Shown piece after piece: positions 5,761-15,233 of a stretch of DNA of 64,000 nt. Positions within the stretch are counted from its first letter, which is position 1; every line of letters starts with the position of its first letter. The stretch lies in assembly GCA_022799035.1 (NCBI GenBank), contig JAAWNQ010000008.1:1-64000 (forward strand), written 5' to 3'. This DNA comes from Oscillospiraceae bacterium (GTDB taxonomy: Bacteria; Bacillota; Clostridia; Oscillospirales; Oscillospiraceae). Position numbers and translations under genes: made by a program. Below the pieces are notes generated by a model that was given only the letters and a program-made list of their open reading frames with translations, searched no databases and had not been told where the DNA came from.

Positions 5761-8316
5761 TCAGTCCCGCATATAGCGTTTCAGGAGGCGGGAGACCTCC
5801 CGGACGTCGATGGGCTTGGCGATGTGGGAGTCCATGCCGGCGTCTAGGGCTTTTTTTACATCCTCCGCAAAGGCGTCGGCGGTCATGGCGATAATGGGGA
5901 GGCCGGCGTCGGGCCGGTCCAGGGCGCGGATGGCCCGGGCGGCCTCGTAGCCTGTCATCACCGGCATACGGATGTCCATGAGGATGGCGTCGTAATAGCC
6001 CGGCTCCGAGTCCTGGAACATATCCAGACAGAGCCGGCCATTTTCCGCCCAATCCAGGGTCAGCCCCAGGCCGCTGAGCAGCTCGTTGGCGATTTCCCAG
6101 TTCAGCTCGTTGTCCTCGGCCAGGAGGACCCGTTTGCCGGAGAGGTCCGGGGTGAGCTGGTTGGGGTCGGGGATCTGGGCCTGGGGATGGTCGGCGTACT
6201 GCTTCAGACAGTGGTAGAGGGTGGACTTGAACAGGGGCTTGGAGATGAAGCCGCTGATACCGGCGGTTTTGGCCTGGGTCTCGATCTCGCCCCAGTCGTA
6301 GGCGGAGATGAGAAGGATGGGGACCTCGCTGCCCAGGGTATGGCGGATACGGCGGGCGGTCTCCACACCGTCGATGCCGGGGAGCTTCCAGTCCAGAAGG
6401 ATGATCTGGTAGGGGTCTTTCTGTTCCCGGCGCTGGAGGATCCGCTGGAGGGCGCTCTCTCCGTCCTGGCACCAGTCAGCCCGGAAGCCCATGGACTGGA
6501 GGGAGGCCGCGGCGCTCTCGCAGAGAAGCTGGTCGTCATCCACCACCAGCATGTTCCAGTTGGGGAGGATCATCTCGGGCTCGGAGATATCGGCTTTTTC
6601 CAGGTCCAGGGTGATCTGGAACCGGGTGCCCTGGCCGGGGGCGCTGTCCACCGCAATGGAGCCCTCCATGGCGTCCACGATGTACTTGGTGATGGCCATG
6701 CCAAGGCCGGTGCCCTCGGTGCGGTGGACCCGGGCGCTGTCCTCCCGGGAGAAGGATTCAAAGATCCTCTCTTTAAACTCGGGGGTCATGCCGATGCCGG
6801 TGTCGGATACAGACAGGTGGATGCGGATGTGCTCCTCCCCCTTGGGGGAGGGCTCCTCCCAGAGGGCCACCGTCACTGAGCCGCCCTCGGGGGTGAATTT
6901 GATGGCGTTGGAGAGGAGGTTCAGAAGGACCTGATTGAGCCGGACGCTGTCGCAGTATACGTTCTCGGTGGATATGTCGTGGATGGAGACGTGGAACTGC
7001 TGGTTTTTGATCCGGACCTGGGGCTGGACGATGGAGACCACGCTCTCCATCACCTCCCGCAGGGAGATCTGATCCATGCTGAGGGTCATCTTGCCGCTTT
7101 CGATCTTGGACATATCCAGTACATCATTGATGAGTCCCAGGAGATGCTTGGAGGACAGGGTGATCTTTTTCAAGCAGTTCTGGACCTGATCCCTGTCGTC
7201 CAGGTTGGCGGTGGCGATGGCCGTCATGCCCACGATGGCGTTCATGGGGGTGCGGATATCGTGGGACATGTTGGACAGGAACTCGCTTTTGGCCTTGGTG
7301 GCGGCGTCGGCGTCATGCCAGGCCCGGGCCAGCTCCTCCATCTGCCGGCGGGTCATGCGGAAGTAGCCGGCGAAGACCAGAAGGATGGCGGCCAGGATAA
7401 GGGAGGCGCCCAGCAGGGCGGAGCCCACCCACTGGCGGTTCAGATGGTTGAGGATAGAGCCCATGGTGTTATAGGGCATGAAGGTGATCAGATACCATTC
7501 GGAGTTGGCAAGGCGGGTGCAGTGAAGGTGCCGCCGCTCTCCGCCGATGGTGAACTCGCTGGAGTAGTCCTCTCCGGCCTTCATGGCGGCGGAGAGGTCG
7601 GCGATGTACTCCTGGGGAGTTTTGCCCCCCACGTTGTCGTAAAGGGAGAGGACCCGGTCAAAATAATTGTCCCGGGAGGCGTCGGAGGTGCGGATCACAA
7701 AGGAGCCGTCGATACGGATGATGTGAGAGTACTCGTGGTTGCTGTTCTCCTCCAGGGAGAGGGTCTGGGTAATGTAGTCCACCGGCATGGCACCCACCAA
7801 AGCTACGCAGGAGTGGCCCTGGGAGGGGGCGTGGGAGGAGGGGACCCCCATAAGGATGACGCTGTTTCCCTCGGCGTCCTCCCCCACGGCCACTTTTTTC
7901 TGGCCGGCGGAGAGGGAATCCATGAAGGGGCCTGGGTCGGTGACGGTCAGGTGGGAGCCGTAGAGCATTTCAAAATCATTCTGTCGGGTGTAAAAGCCCA
8001 GGTATTGGAAATCCAGGGCTTTGGCGTAGGAGGTCAGAAGGGCCTGCTGCTCCGGGTCCTCATGGATCCGGTCCGGGGCCATGATGCCGGACAGGGCCTC
8101 CATCTGCTCCAGGTTCAGGTTGATGGTGGTCTCGAAGTGGAGGGAGAGCTGCTCGCTCATGCTGGACATATAGAGGGAGCCCACCTCGTTGACGGTCCGG
8201 GAGCTGACGCTGCCCATATGGAAGGCCAGAAAGGAAAAGACGCACACGCATAGGAGAATGACGGAGATAAGACTGCCCCAGAGGAAACGGGTGGTTTTGT
8301 TTTGAATGGTATTCAT
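5761..8316 (-). CDS. Hybrid sensor histidine kinase with two receiver domains
   Basis: An 851-residue membrane kinase. TM1 is at about 10-33, an extracytoplasmic Cache-like sensor at about 35-300, and TM2 at about 297-320. The HisKA domain has phospho-accepting His352 in SNMSHDIRTP. The HATPase has N-box NLLSNAIKFTPEG and G-box DTGIGM and GTGLGMAI. REC1 (LVVDDDQ, Asp642 in LLDWKLPG) and REC2 (LLAEDNELN, Asp781 in LMDIRMP) follow. It is the input of a His-Asp-His-Asp relay with the HPt protein and output regulator encoded just upstream in the same direction. The external signal is unknown. Confidence 0.92.
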   Translation of the reverse strand: MNTIQNKTTRFLWGSLISVILLCVCVFSFLAFHMGSVSSRTVNEVGSLYMSSMSEQLSLHFETTINLNLEQMEALSGIMAPDRIHEDPEQQALLTSYAKALDFQYLGFYTRQNDFEMLYGSHLTVTDPGPFMDSLSAGQKKVAVGEDAEGNSVILMGVPSSHAPSQGHSCVALVGAMPVDYITQTLSLEENSNHEYSHIIRIDGSFVIRTSDASRDNYFDRVLSLYDNVGGKTPQEYIADLSAAMKAGEDYSSEFTIGGERRHLHCTRLANSEWYLITFMPYNTMGSILNHLNRQWVGSALLGASLILAAILLVFAGYFRMTRRQMEELARAWHDADAATKAKSEFLSNMSHDIRTPMNAIVGMTAIATANLDDRDQVQNCLKKITLSSKHLLGLINDVLDMSKIESGKMTLSMDQISLREVMESVVSIVQPQVRIKNQQFHVSIHDISTENVYCDSVRLNQVLLNLLSNAIKFTPEGGSVTVALWEEPSPKGEEHIRIHLSVSDTGIGMTPEFKERIFESFSREDSARVHRTEGTGLGMAITKYIVDAMEGSIAVDSAPGQGTRFQITLDLEKADISEPEMILPNWNMLVVDDDQLLCESAAASLQSMGFRADWCQDGESALQRILQRREQKDPYQIILLDWKLPGIDGVETARRIRHTLGSEVPILLISAYDWGEIETQAKTAGISGFISKPLFKSTLYHCLKQYADHPQAQIPDPNQLTPDLSGKRVLLAEDNELNWEIANELLSGLGLTLDWAENGRLCLDMFQDSEPGYYDAILMDIRMPVMTGYEAARAIRALDRPDAGLPIIAMTADAFAEDVKKALDAGMDSHIAKPIDVREVSRLLKRYMRD

Positions 8317-8343
8317 ACCGTAACGCCTTTCTGATGATGGAGG

Positions 8344-8706
8344 TCAGGCCGGAAGGGAGCTCCGGAAAGCCTGGATGGCGGCCATGGTCTGACGGTAGTC
8401 CTGTTCCACCTGGTGGGCCAGGGGAAGGGCCTGGGGGTGAAAGCCGTCCCGGAGGGCGTCGCAGAGCTGGGAGCTGGAGCGGTAGAGGGCGGTGAAGCTC
8501 AGGTTTTGGCACACGCCCTTGATGGTGTGAGCTCCCCGGAAGGCCTCGGGCCAGTTCTCCGCGGCCAGGGAGGTCTCCAGAAGGGAGTAGCTGGGGTCGT
8601 CGGGAAATTTGAGAAGGAACTTTTGGACCAGGCTCTCGCTACGAAGACGGCCCAGGACCTCCTGATAGTCGCCGCCCAGGGCGGCGTAGCATTCCTGCAG
8701 GGTCAT
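8344..8706 (-). CDS. HPt phosphotransfer protein
   Basis: A 120-residue stand-alone histidine phosphotransfer domain. The phosphorylatable His60 lies in AFRGAHTIKGVCQNL, the HPt signature, and the rest is helical. The ATG is preceded by GGAGGAG. The gene starts 1 nt after the stop of the REC-HD-GYP-GGDEF gene and ends 27 nt before the kinase start, so translation is probably coupled. It should carry phosphate from the hybrid kinase to the downstream receiver. Confidence 0.85.
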   Translation of the reverse strand: MTLQECYAALGGDYQEVLGRLRSESLVQKFLLKFPDDPSYSLLETSLAAENWPEAFRGAHTIKGVCQNLSFTALYRSSSQLCDALRDGFHPQALPLAHQVEQDYRQTMAAIQAFRSSLPA

Positions 8707-8707
8707 A

Positions 8708-10807
8708 TCAATTCTCCTCCTTGGGGGGATCCGCCTTCTCCGAGCCGATGGGGGAGATGCTGGAGAGAGTATCCCGGATGGATTCGTCATAGAAGCGGAA
8801 CTGGCCTCTGCCGCCCCGCTTTACGGTGTAGAGGGCGCTGTCGGCGGCCCGGAAGAGAGGGTCGTAATCGGCGCCCACCCTGTCGGTCTGGGCCACGCCC
8901 ATGCTCAGAGAGATGGGAAAGCCCTGGTACTCGCCGGAGAGGGAGCGGAAGATCCGCTGGATGGCGGCCTGGGGTTCGGCCTTGTATTCCAGGAAGATGA
9001 GGAACTCATCCCCCCCCACCCGGGCGATGATATCGCCGCCGCGGACGGCCCGGCGGAGCTTTTCCGCGATGTGGCACAGAAGCTGATCGCCGAAAAGGTG
9101 GCCCTGGTTGTCGTTGGCCTGCTTGAAATGGTCCAGGTCAAAGATGATGAGGGCAAATTTCCCCTGGGGCCGTTCCTCCAGGCGGACGGAGATCTGCTTC
9201 CGGGCGCTGGCATGATTGAGAAGGCCGGTGAGGGGGTCCCGGGAGGCCCGGCGCTGAAGGTCGGCCAGCTCCATACGGTCGGCGTGGATATCCATGATCT
9301 TGCCGATGGCGCCCATATACCGGGGAGGCTCGTCGGGAGACCAGGTGGCCCGGGCCAGGATCCGGTGCCAGCGGGGCTCTCCCCCCAGCAGGATGGGGCA
9401 GTCGTAGGTGGCGACAGGGTGGCCGGGGGAGGTGCCGCGGATGGCGTCGGAGAGGCCCTGGAAATCCTTGGGGTCGGCCAGGGCGAGGACCCTGGGGTCA
9501 TGGAGGGGGTCCCGGATCACCTCCGGAAAGCCCAGCTTCTGGGCGCCGAAGGGGGAGAAGGTCACGGCGGGGGGGGAGAGGGTAAACTCGAACTGGATCT
9601 CCTCGGTGAGGGCGGCAAAGAAGTCGTGCTTGATCCGCTCGTGCTCCAACAGTTGAAGGGTCCGCTGGGACACGGACACATCCTCGTGCTGGAGGACCTC
9701 CCCGGTGAGGTCCAGGGCCCGCTGGGGGAAGGCCCGGAGGTCGGTCCGCTCCAGCTCCTGCCGGATGGCGGCGGCCTGGTCGGTGAGACATTCCAGCAAA
9801 AGAGGATTGAAGGCCCCGCATTCTCCCTCCAGGATCATACGAAGGGCCTGGGGGTGGGTGAAGGGGGGCTTATAGACCCGCTTACTGGTGAGGGCGTCGT
9901 AGACGTCGGCCAGGGCCACCACCTGGGCGGAGATGGGGATATCCTCCCCCTTGAGCCCATCGGGGTAGCCGCTGCCGTCATACCGCTCGTGGTGCCAGCG
10001 GCAGATCTGGTAGGAGATCTTTACCAGGGGCTTGTCCTGATAGATGGGCAGGTCCCGGAGCATGTCGGCGCCGATGGTGGTGTGGGTCTTCATGACCTCA
10101 AATTCCTCTGGAGTGAGGCGACCGGGCTTGTTGAGGATCTCCGAGGGAATGGCGATCTTGCCGATGTCGTGGAGGGCGGAGGCGGTGGAGATGGTGGCGA
10201 TGTCCGAGCGGGAGAGCCGGTAGGCGGGGCTTTTTTGGGCCAGCCGGTTCAGCAGAAGCTCAGTGATAGAGTGGACGTTGCGGACGTGAAGGCCGCTCTC
10301 TCCGTTACGGAACTCCACCACATGACTGAGGATATCGATCATCAGATTGCTCTGCTGCTCCGCCTCATAGACCTGGGCGGCCACCAGGCTCACCAGCTTT
10401 TTTTGGTTGGCGTACAGCAGGATGGTGTTCACCACCCGCTTATGGACGATGAGGGCGTCAAAGGGCCGGGTGATGAAGTCGGTGGCGCCCAGCTCATAGG
10501 CCCGCTGGATCTGGGCGGCCCCGCTCTCGGAGGAGATCATGATAACGGGGATATCTTCGATCCAGCGCTGGGCGGACATGGCGGAGAGGACTCCAAAGCC
10601 GTCCAGCTCGGGCATGATGATATCCAGGAGGACCAGGGACAGCTCCGAGCCGTTGGCCTGGATCAGCTCTACGGCCTGCAGGCCGTTTTCTGCCTCCAGG
10701 ATATCAAACTCCTCGCCCAACATGTCCGCCAAAATGGCCCGGTTCATCTCTGAATCGTCGGCGATGAGAAGCTTATGTTTTTTCTGGGAGGAGGGGATAG
10801 GGACCAC
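8708..10807 (-). CDS. Response regulator with REC, HD-GYP and GGDEF domains
   Basis: A 699-residue cytoplasmic regulator. The REC domain covers 12-130, with IADDSEM and phospho-acceptor Asp62 in LLDIIMPELDG. The HD-GYP phosphodiesterase covers about 150-370, with HD at 213-214 (ALHDIGKIAIP) and HHERYDGSGYPDG from 272. A PAS-like linker leads to a GGDEF diguanylate cyclase, motif at 598-602 (RVGGDEF). An RGGD inhibitory site lies five residues before it. Both the c-di-GMP-making and c-di-GMP-breaking modules look intact, so phosphorylation may switch between them. A type IV pilus locus lies nearby, a common target of c-di-GMP. Confidence 0.92.
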   Translation of the reverse strand: MVPIPSSQKKHKLLIADDSEMNRAILADMLGEEFDILEAENGLQAVELIQANGSELSLVLLDIIMPELDGFGVLSAMSAQRWIEDIPVIMISSESGAAQIQRAYELGATDFITRPFDALIVHKRVVNTILLYANQKKLVSLVAAQVYEAEQQSNLMIDILSHVVEFRNGESGLHVRNVHSITELLLNRLAQKSPAYRLSRSDIATISTASALHDIGKIAIPSEILNKPGRLTPEEFEVMKTHTTIGADMLRDLPIYQDKPLVKISYQICRWHHERYDGSGYPDGLKGEDIPISAQVVALADVYDALTSKRVYKPPFTHPQALRMILEGECGAFNPLLLECLTDQAAAIRQELERTDLRAFPQRALDLTGEVLQHEDVSVSQRTLQLLEHERIKHDFFAALTEEIQFEFTLSPPAVTFSPFGAQKLGFPEVIRDPLHDPRVLALADPKDFQGLSDAIRGTSPGHPVATYDCPILLGGEPRWHRILARATWSPDEPPRYMGAIGKIMDIHADRMELADLQRRASRDPLTGLLNHASARKQISVRLEERPQGKFALIIFDLDHFKQANDNQGHLFGDQLLCHIAEKLRRAVRGGDIIARVGGDEFLIFLEYKAEPQAAIQRIFRSLSGEYQGFPISLSMGVAQTDRVGADYDPLFRAADSALYTVKRGGRGQFRFYDESIRDTLSSISPIGSEKADPPKEEN

Positions 10808-10837
10808 ATCCTTACGTATAGGGGTGGATGAAGAGGA

Positions 10838-12019
10838 TCATTGGTTGGGCTCCAGGGGATGGACGGAGGTGTGAAGCTGAGCGGGGGAGTGGGGATACTG
10901 CCGCTGGAAGGCGCGGGTGAGCCGGTCGCAGACCATGAGACTGTTTTCAAAGTTGGCCTGGGGCAGCAGAAGGATGAACTGGGACACACTGCACCGGGCG
11001 GCCACGTCCCCCCGGCGGAGGGTGGTACGGATCAGCTCCCGCAGATTGTCCACCACCCGGTCCAGACTGCGGCGGGGCAGCTCCCCGCCGTTCCGGGGGA
11101 GGATGGACAGCAGGGCCAAATGGGCCGTGTCTCCGCTGCGAAGGACCGAGCGGGCCAGGGCTTGGTAGATGGTCTTGAACACGTCGTACTCGCACAGAAG
11201 GGCGCCGCCCTGATCGGGGGGCTCCCGAAGCTGCTCCAGGATGACGCCGGCGGGGACGGTGTTCTCGTTGACCTCCCGCAGGGCTTCCCGATAGAGGGAG
11301 CGCAGTTCATCAGAGGGCATCACGCCGAAATTGGACAGGAAAAGCTGACTCATCTCCTCGTAGACGGCGACGGCTTCCCGCTGGCGTTCCAGATCGATGA
11401 GAGCCCGGAGCCAGTGGAGATAAAAGCCCTCGATATAGGGCTCCCGCTCCACGGCGGCGCGGCAGAGAGCTTCACACTCCTCCCTGCGGTCCTCCTGGGT
11501 CAGAAGGGTCATCAGCTCCAGGGCGGTGTCTATGTAGAGGCTTTGGTAGTGGGCGGCCAGGGGGATCACCCATCGCTCGGAGGAGAGCCGGGGGAGAAAG
11601 CTCCCCTGATAAAGGGACAGAGCCTCCTGCCAGAGTCGGATCTGAGCCTCTCTGCTCCCGGCGGCGGTGCCCTCCCCACACAACCGCTCAAAATCCTCGA
11701 TATCCAGGCGTACCGGGATGCGGGGATCCCAGGCGTAGGTAGCGTCCTGGCGGAGGATGAGGTGGCGTCCGGCGCTGTGGTCCAGGGGCTCCAACGCGGT
11801 TCTGACCCGGTGGAGAATGGTTTTCAGGGCGTTGGAGGGATTGGAGCTGGCCTCCTCGTCCCACAGCAGAGCCGTCATCTCCTCCGGGGAGATGGGGCGG
11901 GACCGGTTATAGATCATATAGGCCAGCAGCAGCCAGACCTTTTTTGCCCGGTTGCTGCTGTCGGTGATACAGCGGCCGTCCAGGCACAGGGAGAATTCCC
12001 CCAGCATTCGGATGGTCAA
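10838..12019 (-). CDS. SARP-type regulator with BTAD and degenerate GGDEF-like tail
   Basis: Residues 1-85 are an OmpR-like winged helix (MTIRMLGEFSLCLDGR, SNALKTILHRVRTALEP). Residues about 95-245 are a bacterial transcriptional activation (BTAD) TPR region (IEGFYLHWLRALIDLER). The C-terminal 130 residues look like a GGDEF fold that lost its signature: RRGDVAARCSVSQFILLLP has SVSQF where a cyclase has GGDEF. It could be a nucleotide-sensing or dead cyclase domain. The start is TTG at 12019 or ATG at 12007; neither has a strong ribosome site. It is first of the phosphorelay operon and probably its transcriptional output. Confidence 0.8.
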   Translation of the reverse strand: MTIRMLGEFSLCLDGRCITDSSNRAKKVWLLLAYMIYNRSRPISPEEMTALLWDEEASSNPSNALKTILHRVRTALEPLDHSAGRHLILRQDATYAWDPRIPVRLDIEDFERLCGEGTAAGSREAQIRLWQEALSLYQGSFLPRLSSERWVIPLAAHYQSLYIDTALELMTLLTQEDRREECEALCRAAVEREPYIEGFYLHWLRALIDLERQREAVAVYEEMSQLFLSNFGVMPSDELRSLYREALREVNENTVPAGVILEQLREPPDQGGALLCEYDVFKTIYQALARSVLRSGDTAHLALLSILPRNGGELPRRSLDRVVDNLRELIRTTLRRGDVAARCSVSQFILLLPQANFENSLMVCDRLTRAFQRQYPHSPAQLHTSVHPLEPNQ

Positions 12020-12294
12020 AGGATCGGTTGCCGTAGAAATTCCCCCTCTCCGTATGGTAAAAAATGTGGATAAAAATGAAATGCTTTGATAGTTAAGAAT
12101 AACATAAATAGAGGGGATTTACAATTTTATTTTTACATGACAAAAGGAAACCGGCGGGTTACAAAAATAGAGGAATAGAGAAGAGATATATTGAAAAAAT
12201 ACTTTCCTTTTTTGGATGGCTGTGGTATACTTGAATTTAGCACGATAGGAAACGGGATCCCGGAAGCCGAAGGATGGGAAGGAGGGGCGTGGAA

Positions 12295-13275
12295 ATGAAG
12301 GGAAACAGGATCTGCGGGGCGGTTTTGGCCCTTGTTCTGCTGACCGGCTGCGCCCCGGGGGCGGAGAAGGGCGGAGAGACCATTTTTGTGGGGCGGACCG
12401 TCTTGGGGGAGTTCCTGATCCGGGAGGAGCAGGTGGCCCTCTCCGGCGCTCCCGCGCTTCCCACGCTGCTGCTGCCCCAGGCTTCGGGGACCAAAACAGC
12501 CAAGAACCGGAGGGCTGTCATTGACTATTCCAACAGCCAGGACGGCTATGTGATGGTGAATTTTACCGCTGAGAGCGATAAGCAGTTAAAGGTCAAGGTG
12601 GCGGGACCTGTCACGGATTACACCTATGATATCGCACCCCAGGAGTGGACCACCTTTCCCCTGGCGGACGGCAATGGGAAGTATACCGTAAAGGTCTATG
12701 AGCAGAATCCGGCTACGGGAAAGTACGCGCCGGTGGTCACGGCGGAGTTCACCGCCGCCCTTGTGGATGAGTTTGCCCCTTTCCTGCGGCCCAACCAGTA
12801 TGTGAATTACGCCCAGGCCGACGATACCCTGGAGAAGGCGGAGGAACTGACAAAGGATGTGGGGGAGCCCTTGGAGAAGGTGGAGAAGGTCTACAGTTTT
12901 GTGGTGGGGAACCTGACCTATGACAGGGAGCTGGCCCGGAACGTAAAAAGTGGGTATCTGCCGGACCTGGACCAGGTCCTTGCCAAGGGGAAGGGGATCT
13001 GTTTTGACTATGCGGCGCTGATGACTGCTATGCTCCGCTGTCAGGGGATCCCCTGTAAGCTGGTGACGGGATATGTGGGGACGGAGAACCCCGCCTATCA
13101 TGCCTGGATCAGCGTGTGGAGCGAGGAGACGGGCTGGGTGGACGGAGCCATCTACTTTGACGGGTCCGCCTGGCAGAGGATGGATCCCACCTTTGCCTCC
13201 ACCGGCGGCAGCAGTGAGGCCATGATAGAGTATATCGGGGACGGAAACAATTACGCGGTGAAATATTTCTACTGA
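12295..13275 (+). CDS. Transglutaminase-like lipoprotein
   Basis: A 326-residue lipoprotein. The signal peptide ends in LLTGC with the lipidated Cys19. The C-terminal half is a transglutaminase-like core with a full triad: Cys236 in GKGICFDYAAL, His269 in AYHAWISVW and Asp297 in QRMDPTF. These proteins act outside the membrane as cysteine peptidases or transglutaminases. The ATG at 12295 is preferred because GGAGG lies 9 nt upstream. It is transcribed away from the phosphorelay operon across a 275-nt AT-rich divergent region with a TATACT -10 near 12230. A terminator follows. Confidence 0.85.
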   Translation: MKGNRICGAVLALVLLTGCAPGAEKGGETIFVGRTVLGEFLIREEQVALSGAPALPTLLLPQASGTKTAKNRRAVIDYSNSQDGYVMVNFTAESDKQLKVKVAGPVTDYTYDIAPQEWTTFPLADGNGKYTVKVYEQNPATGKYAPVVTAEFTAALVDEFAPFLRPNQYVNYAQADDTLEKAEELTKDVGEPLEKVEKVYSFVVGNLTYDRELARNVKSGYLPDLDQVLAKGKGICFDYAALMTAMLRCQGIPCKLVTGYVGTENPAYHAWISVWSEETGWVDGAIYFDGSAWQRMDPTFASTGGSSEAMIEYIGDGNNYAVKYFY

Positions 13276-13319
13276 CGGGAAGGAATTCTCTTTACGAACC
13301 GTGGAATTTGAGGTAAAAT

Positions 13320-13352
13320 GAGCCTGCGGAGTATCCGCGGGCTCATTTTTTT
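13320..13352 (+). terminator. Terminator after the transglutaminase-like gene
   Basis: GAGCCTGCGG-AGTAT-CCGCGGGCTC hairpin followed by ATTTTTTT. Confidence 0.75.
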
Positions 13353-13388
13353 ACAGATTTTTATGGAAGATGGGGAGGGGCCGGGACC

Positions 13389-14429
13389 ATGAAAAAAGGG
13401 ATGAGGAACGAGGAAGTTTCCGGGCTGTGTTTGGAGTTGTCCCTGCTTCTCCATGCCGGAGTGACCCTGGGGGACGCCCTGACCCTTCTGGCGGAGGAGA
13501 GCCAGGGGGAGAGAAGGGGCCTTTTGGAGGCCATGGCCCGGGAGGTGGACGGGGGGAACGGGCTGGCCGCCGCCATGGAGACGGCGGGGGGATTTCCCGC
13601 CTATGTCAGGGGTCTGGTGGCGGTGGGGGAGCGGTCGGGCCGCACCGAGGAGGCCCTGGCGGCGCTGTCCCGGTATTACGAGGAGCGTTTCCGGATGAGC
13701 CGGAGGATCCGTGGGGCACTGCTCTATCCGGCGGTGATGCTGGGTCTGATGCTGGTGGTCATCGGGGTCCTGCTGGTAAAGGTCCTGCCTATTTTTGATG
13801 ACGTATACGCGTCGCTGGGCGGGCGGCTCACCGGGCTGGCCGGGGGATTGCTGAGTCTGGGCCGGTGGTTGGACGGGATCATGCCGGTGCTGTGGGGACT
13901 GCTGGCTCTGGCGGCCCTTCTCTTGCTGGGCTTTGGCCTGTCGGAGGCCTTTCGGGAAAGGGCACTGGCCCTCTGGCGGGGGCGCTATGGGGACCGGGGG
14001 ATCTCCCGGATGATGACCACCGCCCAGGTGGCCCGGGCCCTGTCCATGGGGATGGTCAGCGGACTGCCGCTGGAGGAGTCCCTCAGCCTGGCGGCCAAGA
14101 TCGTGGAGGAGGTTCCCGCCGCGTCTCAGCGGTGCCTGGGGTGCCGGACGATGCTGGAGAACGGCGCTTCCTTGGGGAGGGCACTGAGGGACAGCGGTCT
14201 GCTTCCCGCCGCCCAGTGCCGTCTGCTGGAGCTGGCCCAGCGGGGAGGCTCAGGGGATGAGGCCATGAGCAGGATCGCCGAGGATCTCTCCCAAGAGTGT
14301 GATATGGCCCTGGAGGAGAAGGTGAGCCGGGTGGAGCCCGCCCTGGTGCTGACCTGCTCGGTGCTGGTGGGACTGATCCTGCTGTCGGTGATGCTGCCGT
14401 TGACGCACATCATGTCGGCTATTGGGTGA
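13389..14429 (+). CDS. pilC: Type IV pilus / type II secretion inner-membrane protein PilC
   Basis: A 346-residue T2SF-family protein with the usual two repeated four-helix domains. The first has VSGLCLELSLLLHAGVTLGD, PAYVRGLVAVGERSG and GALLYPAVMLGLMLVVIGVLL. The second repeats AQVARALSMGMVSGLPLEESL and ends in a last TM segment, PALVLTCSVLVGLILLSVM. PilC is the membrane platform on which pilus ATPases act. The start ATG follows GGGAGGGGCCGGGACC. The next pilin-like gene begins 4 nt after its stop. Confidence 0.9.
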   Translation: MKKGMRNEEVSGLCLELSLLLHAGVTLGDALTLLAEESQGERRGLLEAMAREVDGGNGLAAAMETAGGFPAYVRGLVAVGERSGRTEEALAALSRYYEERFRMSRRIRGALLYPAVMLGLMLVVIGVLLVKVLPIFDDVYASLGGRLTGLAGGLLSLGRWLDGIMPVLWGLLALAALLLLGFGLSEAFRERALALWRGRYGDRGISRMMTTAQVARALSMGMVSGLPLEESLSLAAKIVEEVPAASQRCLGCRTMLENGASLGRALRDSGLLPAAQCRLLELAQRGGSGDEAMSRIAEDLSQECDMALEEKVSRVEPALVLTCSVLVGLILLSVMLPLTHIMSAIG

Positions 14430-14433
14430 GAGT

Positions 14434-14757
14434 ATGGGAAGAAGGATGAGAAAGGGACGGGGTTGGTTGGGTTGGCTGGTCCTCCCCGCGGGGGTGGTAT
14501 TGGCCCTGACCCTGTTTGCCGGGGCTTTGGACAGCCTGACCCTGGGCCGGCGGGCGGAGGACCTGGGCCGGTTGGAGGAGGTCCTTCGCCGGGGCTGTGT
14601 GTCCTGCTACGCCGTGGAGGGACGGTATCCCCCTGATTTGGAATACCTGAAAGAGCGGTACGGCGTCCAGGTGGATGAGGAGAGGTATGCCGTGGACTAC
14701 CGTATTTTTGCCTCGAACCTGATGCCGGATATTACAGTATTGGAACGAAAACCATGA
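14434..14757 (+). CDS. Pilin-like small membrane-anchored protein
   Basis: A 107-residue protein with a basic N-terminus, one TM helix (about residues 12-32, WLVLPAGVVLALTLFAGAL) and a small globular region with CVSC and AVEGRYPPDLEYL. The latter is a phrase typical of type IV pilin-like proteins. There is no clear prepilin peptidase site. ATG at 14434 is used because a TTG further upstream would overlap the pilC stop. The stop overlaps the next start by 4 nt, so it belongs to the pilus operon. Confidence 0.65.
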   Translation: MGRRMRKGRGWLGWLVLPAGVVLALTLFAGALDSLTLGRRAEDLGRLEEVLRRGCVSCYAVEGRYPPDLEYLKERYGVQVDEERYAVDYRIFASNLMPDITVLERKP

Positions 14758-15233
14758 AAAAACGAGAGATACAACATCATATGGATTCTCTTGGCGCGCT
14801 GCTGCTTTTCGGCGTGTTTGCCGCGTGTATTTTGGCGGCGCTGCTCACCGGGGCCAGGGCGTACAGGCGGCTGACCCAGAGGGACCGGCAGACCTATGAC
14901 CGCCGGACCCTTCTGCAGTATGTGGCCACCCGGGTCCGGCAGGCGGACAGCCTGGACGGGATAGGGGTGGAGGAGTTTTTGGGCGCCGACGCACTGATCC
15001 TCCAGGAGGGGGACTATGAGACCAGGGTCTACTGCTACGAGGGGTATCTGATGGAACTCTATGTCTCCCGGGAGGACCCCCTGGGTCCGGCGGACGGGGA
15101 GCGGATCATGGCCGCCCAGGCTCTGGAATTGTCTTTGGAGGACGGGCTGCTCTCTATCACCGCCACCGATGAGGCGGGGGAGGAGAGCTCCCTTTTGCTG
15201 TCTCTGCGCAGCGGAGAGGAGGGAGGGGCATGA
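14754..15233 (+). CDS. DUF4860-type pilus-locus protein
   Basis: A 159-residue protein with an N-terminal TM helix (LGALLLFGVFAACILAALL, about 12-30). An extracellular region follows with YDRRTLLQYVATRVRQAD, a pattern I recognise as the DUF4860 family found in clostridial type IV pilus loci. It overlaps both neighbours by 4 nt, so translation is coupled. It is probably a minor pilin or assembly factor; the exact role is unknown. Confidence 0.65.
   Translation: MKKREIQHHMDSLGALLLFGVFAACILAALLTGARAYRRLTQRDRQTYDRRTLLQYVATRVRQADSLDGIGVEEFLGADALILQEGDYETRVYCYEGYLMELYVSREDPLGPADGERIMAAQALELSLEDGLLSITATDEAGEESSLLLSLRSGEEGGA

Noticed and set aside
9071-10753. A 560-codon open frame antisense to the REC-HD-GYP-GGDEF gene
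   Set aside because: Same GC-rich shadow effect; composition unlike real proteins in the window.
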